From Biscogniauxia marginata (taxonomy: Eukaryota > Ascomycota > Sordariomycetes > Xylariales > Xylariaceae): a stretch of 64,000 nucleotides of DNA. Each line of letters opens with the position of its first letter. The first letter of the stretch is position 1. The notes beneath the pieces were generated by a model that saw only the letters and a program-made list of their open reading frames with translations, was not told the origin of the DNA and ran no database searches. Positions 58,313 to 64,000 of the stretch are shown here, piece after piece. The stretch covers positions 124,001 through 188,000 of the forward strand of contig MU404138.1 of the NCBI GenBank assembly GCA_022695795.1, in the 5' to 3' direction. The position numbers and the translations under genes were made by a program.

Positions 58313-58939
58313 TATGGCCAAATATAATCATAGTCTTTATTCTAACTCCTCTCCCGGTTCGGAAAATTGGGAATATTTGGATTCGAAAGTATCGATTTTA
58401 CTCATGTACGGCCAGGATCCAAATATAGAGGTTAAAATACCAAGTGGCAACGATACGGTGGCCCATTAGAGCGCGTTCGAGCCATACATATTGCCAAGAC
58501 ACCAACACTAATCGATGTCCTATTGAAGCATGGGGCTGATATTAACGTGACTGATTTTTGGGGAAATACACCTTTGGACCATGTTGTTCTCGATCTAATC
58601 CATGAAAAAGCGGGACCCATCGTAGGTACTTATTTCTTTGCAATGTCCCCCTTTACATACCCGGCATTGAAACTCATCATCGAGAGAGGAGGGATCTCTA
58701 AGACCACTTCGAAGTCAACCTGGGGAAAATTCATCTCCCAACTCGAAAGTGCAGGTCTCGACACAGCTCTGATTCGGGAATACCTAAGTCGTACCGAGTT
58801 CAAAGAAGACGGGTCGCCGATGCATGAGGTCATCATGTCTGAAGATAAATCTACCTCTAAAGATGAATCCGAACTCTTAGCTACGCCGTGGCAGCAGTTG
58901 AAGTCCAAGGTCACAAGACGTTTGGGCCGCAGCGCCTAG
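58313..58939 (+). pseudogene. Ankyrin-like C-terminal remnant of the NLR
   Basis: After the stop at 58310 the sequence still looks coding, in other frames. It reads VSILLMYGQDPNIEV near 58388-58431, then from about 58469 RAIHIAKTPTLIDVLLKHGA, followed by DINVTDFWGNTPLDHVV and on to a stop at 58937. These are ankyrin-repeat words, the usual C-terminal sensor of such NLRs. Either an intron was missed or the sensor has decayed by one frameshift and one or two stops; I could not find splice sites that restore one frame. Confidence 0.6.
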
Positions 58940-60327
58940 AGAAGCAATTCGCACGGGAGGTTCTCGGAGCAGACATATCAGCTTGTGGAATCACAGTACT
59001 TACTTCCACAAGACACCCAAAAGAAATCGGGTTTCGAGAGGTCTTTGGGTATCTATCTATTTACCTACGTCTATGACGATCGCGAAATCGTCGCCGTATA
59101 CGAGGACTCGCTATATTAGCGGTTGCCCGCTACTTTTCTACCTGTATCACCTCTATTTATGAGTGGGATATGTATAGACATTCCTTGAAGCTGCCGAAGC
59201 ACAGCTCCCCCTCCCATCCTCCTCGATTCCAGCAATCTACTTACGACCCTTTGTGGACCTAGTCTGACATACGAAAGAGCCAAGATTTCTTCAAGACCAG
59301 AGTTCTGTGTAGTTAGAGCAAGCACAATTGAGAGGCGCCTTTGAGACATATCACAAGGAGGTTTCCACGGCCCGGCGTTCATGGTGAAGGGTTTTAGTTT
59401 GAGGACTCGGTGGCTTTTTGAAGTTAGGAGTATTTTGGAGTACGGAGCAAAGGCGGGTCACGAGGAGAACTTTGGCTACTTGATGATGTTTCTTGGTGTT
59501 GCTAGGGTGTTAATCTCGTTTTTATAAAGGTTATTTTCGGTGATGGCTTTGTCATTTCTTAATTTCGTTGAAATGAAATATTCCTAACCGTATAGTTTGT
59601 TCTGAGAGAATCTGTTCTCTATTTTATATATAGTTTGACTATCCACTCGAGCTGACCATTCAATGTATAATGTGACAAGGGCTGCTGGGCTTGGAACTGA
59701 GATTCGATTTCAACTAATAGTTATCTTTGGTCCCAAGGGACTTCAGAGTCTAAGTTCTCTCATGAGGTCCTTCAGGAATCTGCTGCTTATATATACACAA
59801 TCTACTACCTAGGTCATTTCTCATCTTATGCATGTTGGTACCATTGCATCCAACCTTCGTATCTATCCCCAATAGCCTTCAAGCTCGTGGCCAACTGGCC
59901 TTGGCGGCGCTTACAGGTGTCATCCGCGTGGCATATAATAAGTCCTCAAGGCTTCCTTCGCGTATACTTCAGGTGCCCAAGTCGACGTGGGTCGGGCCAC
60001 CAGTGTCATTATGATTATTAATGGAGCTATCTATACAGTTCTCTTCAGAGTTGTGATTACCTATGAAGGTTTGAAGTTGTGTCGTTAGTGATATGTTACA
60101 ATGTCCAACTCCTCTAGTTTCTAGCTTCGGCGTTGTCTTATCTTTGTCTATAGCTTCTAAAGGCAAGGATGTGTTCGGGAATGGAGGCTACCCTATAGCC
60201 TACTCCGGATTCACAGGAATCCCGCCCTATGTGTTATTGTTGACCAGGTATCCGGGATTACCTAGTTCGTTTTCCCACACTCTAGTCTTAGTTGCCGATC
60301 ATACCCCACAATCTCTGTATCTACGTA
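58940..60327. other. Intergenic region
   Basis: About 1.4 kb with only short frames, none recognisable. Confidence 0.45.
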
Positions 60328-60579
60328 CAGGTCAACCCCTGTTTTATTGTTAGCTCCCGCTGTGGACTGTTACAAGTAATAGGTATATAAAACAGATTCT
60401 CACTAGGATCTTTCAAAGTCTTAATACAATTTTTATGTAATTATTTTGTATAAAATAACTGAAAAACTAGAAGCTTAAGAGAAACATATCGTATCGAGAC
60501 TTGGATTCATGCGTTTCGAGGTGTGATGGAGAGGTAACTCGATGATGGGGACGCTAACAATATAACAGGGGTTGACCTA
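60328..60579. mobile_element. 252-bp inverted-repeat element (MITE candidate)
   Basis: Terminal inverted repeats of about 27 bp: left 60328-60354 starts CAGGTCAACCCCTGTT, right 60553-60579 is its complement with one internal mismatch and one at the first base. TA flanks both ends (60326-60327 and 60580-60581), as for Tc1/mariner-type insertions. The interior has no coding capacity. I infer a non-autonomous DNA transposon; a chance inverted repeat of this length is unlikely. Confidence 0.65.
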
Positions 60580-61105
60580 TAGACTTAACTGTCAGATCCC
60601 CACCCGGGAAAGCGGTTCAGAGTAGTGACTGAGTGTAAACGAATTTCTGGATATCTTCTGGCATTACTGCTGATCTTTTGTATACGATAAGGGAGGTATG
60701 GTAAGCAAGTCCAAGAAGCTATCCTGCTGAGAATAGTCTGCGAATGCTATTATTGGTCCCTTCGGGTAAAAATTGGGGGTAACTATAACCGGTCAAGGGT
60801 TGTATCAAGGGTTGCAGAGGTGTAAGACAATATATTAATGGACCGTGAACCGGCATCACGAGCTTCCCCGCGACTCTCATAACATTATTGGTCGGCATCC
60901 CGCTGCTTATTAGAAAATCTGTCGAGACGCATAGTAATCCAAATGGCGATACTCGTCAGTTGTGGTTAAGGGCAACGCCATTGTCATGACCCCGGGGGGA
61001 GACTAGACAACCCTTTGCGGGCAATGGAATACTTAAAGAGCTCTAGAAGCACGTACTTGCTTTCTCTTCTCCTGCTCTATCACCAGTACAAACATCTCAT
61101 TCAAC
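60580..61105. other. Upstream region of the O-methyltransferase
   Basis: About 525 bases without a gene; CT-rich leader at 61060-61100 before the start codon context CAACATGTC. Confidence 0.5.
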
Positions 61106-62467
61106 ATGTCCGGCGACAAATTCGAACTTCTCACTTCTCTGGGCAACATGAGCCCGGAAGACTTCCGGGGCAAGGAAGTAGAGCGCTTGAAATTGGTATC
61201 CGCGGCGCAGAAGGTCGTCGACCGCCTGCAGACCAATACAGAGAGAATTTATGACATCGCCTTCACCCAGCCGATCGTCTTTGCGGCGCTGCAAATCTGC
61301 GTTGACCTAAGGCTATGGGAAGCCTGGACGGCAGCTGGTAGTAGCGCTAAAACGGTCGATGAGCTTAGCAAAGCGACCAAGCCCGAAGCTGACCCGAAAC
61401 TGATCCGTATGTACTCCAGCTTGTGAGGAGAACTCATATCCAGAATCTGACGCTTGCGCTAGGTCGTTTGCTCCGTCTATTGGGATCAGTCAACGTCATT
61501 CAGGAGGTTGGCGAGGATACCTACACGTCGACTCCATTCTCCCTAGCACTTGGTGACAAGAAAAGCCTCATGCCGCAGTCGATTCAGTGTGGGTAGGTTT
61601 CATTCCCTGCGTGGATCTGAAGGCTTGTGAGCTAACTCATCACAGAACTCACCACATTCAGGATGGCGCAGCAAACTTGCCCAGGTATCTGGCCAAGATT
61701 GGCTACAAAGAGCCTGAGGATGCGAAGAACTCCAACTACGCCGATTGGTGCCCGGAGAAGCTAACCTTCTTCGAAAAGTGCGTGGCTGACCCGGCGTATC
61801 AGGACAGCTTCAGTGGTTTCATGACAGCAGTGGCCACATACAAGCTCCCCTGGCCAGAATTCTTTGACACTAAGTCCCTAGTCGACGGTGCAGACTTGAA
61901 GGATGGCGGAGTTCTATGCGTCGATATTGGTGGCCACCACGGTGTCGACCTGACTCGACTGCTGAACAAGCACCCGGATCTACCCGCTGGCTCGTTGGTC
62001 CTTGAGGATCTCCCCGAGGTCGTCTCAGGGGCGGAGAGTCTGAATGAAAAGATCACGATTCTACCACATGACATGTTCAAACCCCAGCCGGTAAAAGGTA
62101 TGACGCCCCAGTCTAGCGATGGAGGCGGGGACGGAGACTGACACAATGAAAAGAAAGCCGTGCGTATTACTTCCACGCCGTCTTTCATGACTGGCCAGAT
62201 GCGGTTGCATCCAAGATTCTGAAGAACGTGGCAGCTGTCATGAAGAAGGGGTACTCGAAGCTGCTCATCAACGACATCGTCATTCCGGCGACCGGAGCTA
62301 GTGTTTTCCAGGCTGCCATGGACGTGGAGATGATGGCCTTCTTGTGCGCGTATGAGAGAACAGAGGCCATGTGGACCAACCTCCTTACTAGCGTGGGTCT
62401 CAAAATCAACAAGATTTGGAAGGATACCATTGGGAATGAGAGTTTGATCGAAGCAGAGTTGGCTTGA
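61106..62467 (+). CDS. SAM-dependent O-methyltransferase (COMT-like)
   Basis: Methylates hydroxyl groups of small molecules with S-adenosylmethionine; in fungi this is typical of secondary metabolism. Four exons (61106-61406, 61463-61592, 61646-62097, 62154-62467) give 398 residues, the usual size. The N-terminal dimerisation/helical domain includes YDIAFTQPIVFAALQICVDL and RRLLRLLGSVNVIQEV. The SAM loop is VLCVDIGGHHGVDLTRLL near residue 255; GGHHG replaces the more common GGGxG. VLEDLPEVV follows. The catalytic histidine lies in AYYFHAVFHDWPDAVASKIL near residue 305, followed by LLINDIVIPATGAS. Intron 3 borders (62098-62153) are the least certain. It is flanked by repeats and gene remnants, not by a recognisable biosynthetic cluster. 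Confidence 0.88.
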
Positions 62468-63040
62468 GCGAAAGCTCGCCAACTGGCTTCGATTGACGGG
62501 AGAACGGAATGCCTACCTATTTGGTGTCCGGTAGATATATTACTACTGCACTATCTTGAGTTCAACAGACTCCATGCTGAGCACTCGTATGAGCGCTATA
62601 GTAAATTTAACGAAAGATTTCCCTTAATATTACGTACCTTGATTTCAAGATCTAACTAAATGAATGAATAAACGAAGTAGCTGCATTACTTTGTGTCAAT
62701 TCTAGACACCTGAATAGCATCAAAACGACATCTACTTATCTGTAAAGGCCGGCAAATTTTTCCAGGCATCTTATATTCACGCCGTGGCTTGAAGATATAA
62801 ACATAACTTGGCCATGTTTGCCAGGCCAATTGTGATTTGTCACGGAGGGTATGATGTGTGTCGCTGTATTTTCTGTTCCAATTATACCAAAATACTATGG
62901 AGCTTAGAGGTGTTCTTTAAGCAGCATAAGGAAGTAGCGTTAAGGTATCTACTTAAAGATGCTATTAAGAGGAGAAAACCAAAACCAAAAGAAAAGCGAA
63001 CGTGGGTTATAATTATGTTCGCGCAGGAAATCTAGTCTAG
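62468..63040. other. Intergenic region
   Basis: About 570 bases, AT-rich; no gene recognised. Confidence 0.45.
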
Positions 63041-63660
63041 CTCAAGGAAATTTACATTTGAACCCTTAATATATTAATCACCCTTATAATATTATAAAAA
63101 TAAGCTTCCTTTTAACTAAGAAATTTTTATTTATTTATTAAGTAATAATATAACTTAATAATGTTAAACTTAGTAGTAAAATAATAAGTAAAATACTTTA
63201 TTATTATATTTATTATAAAATTATAACGATTAATTAATAAATTAACTACTTTATTATTAACCTTTTTAAAAAGTATAAAAATTTCGAAATCGATACTTTA
63301 AAATCTAAGTTAATATATATAATTATAATAATTAATATCGTTATAAAAATAATAAAATTAAAATAAAACTTTAAATAAAATATATTAATTATACTTAGTT
63401 TACCTTTTTAATATAATAATTAATAAGTTATAATATGAAATTTTATTAAAATTAAATAATTATAAATATATTATAATTTAAATAATAAAATTATTAAATA
63501 AAATTATAAAGTTTTATAAATATTTTTAAAAAAAACTTTAAATATTATATTAAAACTTAATTTAAAAGTATTAATTATATAATTATATTAATAATTAAAA
63601 CTAATAAGGCTTAGTTTTATATTTATTTAAAATATTTAATCTCGCATTTAAACTTTACAC
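63041..63660. repeat. AT-only block, probable RIP-degraded repeat
   Basis: About 620 bases of almost pure A/T with rare C/G, starting and ending sharply against normal sequence. The composition matches the interior of the mutated retroelements. No terminal repeats or protein words could be read, so the source element is unknown. Confidence 0.6.
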
Positions 63661-63908
63661 TAGTGAGGTTTTTAGGTTATTTAATGTTAATACCTTAGGT
63701 ACATTGCATACCTACGCTCCTTTTTATATGCATGTCTGCACCCTTCATACCTACTGCCCGTACTCCACCATAAATTCCACCACGTGCAATTCCCGATTAA
63801 CGAGAGAACTCACTTCATCCTCTTCTTAGCTTTCTTGCAGCCTCACTTCCATCCCATGCACACCACCCTCATTGACTTGTATTATAGCGTATAATTAAGT
63901 AGCCCAGT
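63661..63908. promoter_or_regulatory. Upstream region of the partial right-end gene
   Basis: About 250 bases of mixed, CT/AC-rich sequence preceding an ATG at 63909; plausible promoter and leader. Confidence 0.35.
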
Positions 63909-64000
63909 ATGGAGTATCCAGATGTTCCCGAGCGGACGTCCCCGTCGCCCCCACCTTCTCCGACTCTAGACCGGCCAGCATCGCCAGAGCTCCCACTCAC
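63909..64000 (+). CDS. Start of a gene running off the window (partial)
   Basis: An open frame beginning MEYPDVPERTSPSPPPSPTL continues to the last base without a stop (30 codons). It is Pro/Ser-rich and suddenly GC-rich after AT-rich upstream DNA, as at true fungal starts. The product cannot be named. Confidence 0.5.
   Translation, partial: MEYPDVPERTSPSPPPSPTLDRPASPELPL

Overview
The window is nuclear DNA of a filamentous ascomycete (Pezizomycotina; the exact order is not certain). The evidence is many short introns of about 50-75 nt with GTNNGT/YAG borders, orthologues of fungal housekeeping genes (a Dbf4-type kinase regulator, an Icp55-type peptidase), an NLR of the hydrolase-NACHT type, and a 15 kb AT-rich block with the transition pattern of repeat-induced point mutation (RIP). 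Gene models were built by reading splice sites and frame continuity by hand.

Left part (1-12.6 kb): an eight-exon MFS transporter (1380-3263) and a five-exon FAD monooxygenase (4346-5949) lie on the same strand and look like a small catabolic or secondary-metabolism pair. After them come a 10-N assembly gap with a homopolymer edge and about 6.4 kb with no recognisable gene. The core part (12.6-35.2 kb) is gene-like: a tyrosine-type bHLH factor, an Icp55-type mitochondrial aminopeptidase P, a Dbf4-type kinase regulator, a 1248-residue unrecognised protein with a disordered tail and a ubiquitin-interacting motif, a BTB protein, a dead GST gene, and an iron-sulfur L-serine dehydratase with a mitochondrial-type leader.

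Right part (35-64 kb) is accessory. It holds a decayed cytochrome P450, a two-TM membrane protein (DUF6601-like) facing an alpha/beta-hydrolase-NACHT NLR gene across a 402-bp gap, and that NLR split after its Walker B motif by a Ty3/gypsy chromovirus. The chromovirus (42002-57039, 5-bp target duplication CTCAG) is itself split by a second, inverted member of the same family (44976-52506, target duplication AGTTT). Both are heavily mutated, with all coding capacity lost, yet knuckle, reverse transcriptase, RNase H, integrase and chromodomain remnants can be read in them. Downstream are NLR ankyrin-like remnants, a 252-bp inverted-repeat element with a TA duplication, an intact four-exon O-methyltransferase, a second short AT-only block, and the start of another gene running off the window.

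No rRNA, tRNA or CRISPR was found. The most informative structure is the nested retroelement pair in the NLR gene, because the reading frame is continuous across the insertion once one copy of the target duplication is discounted.
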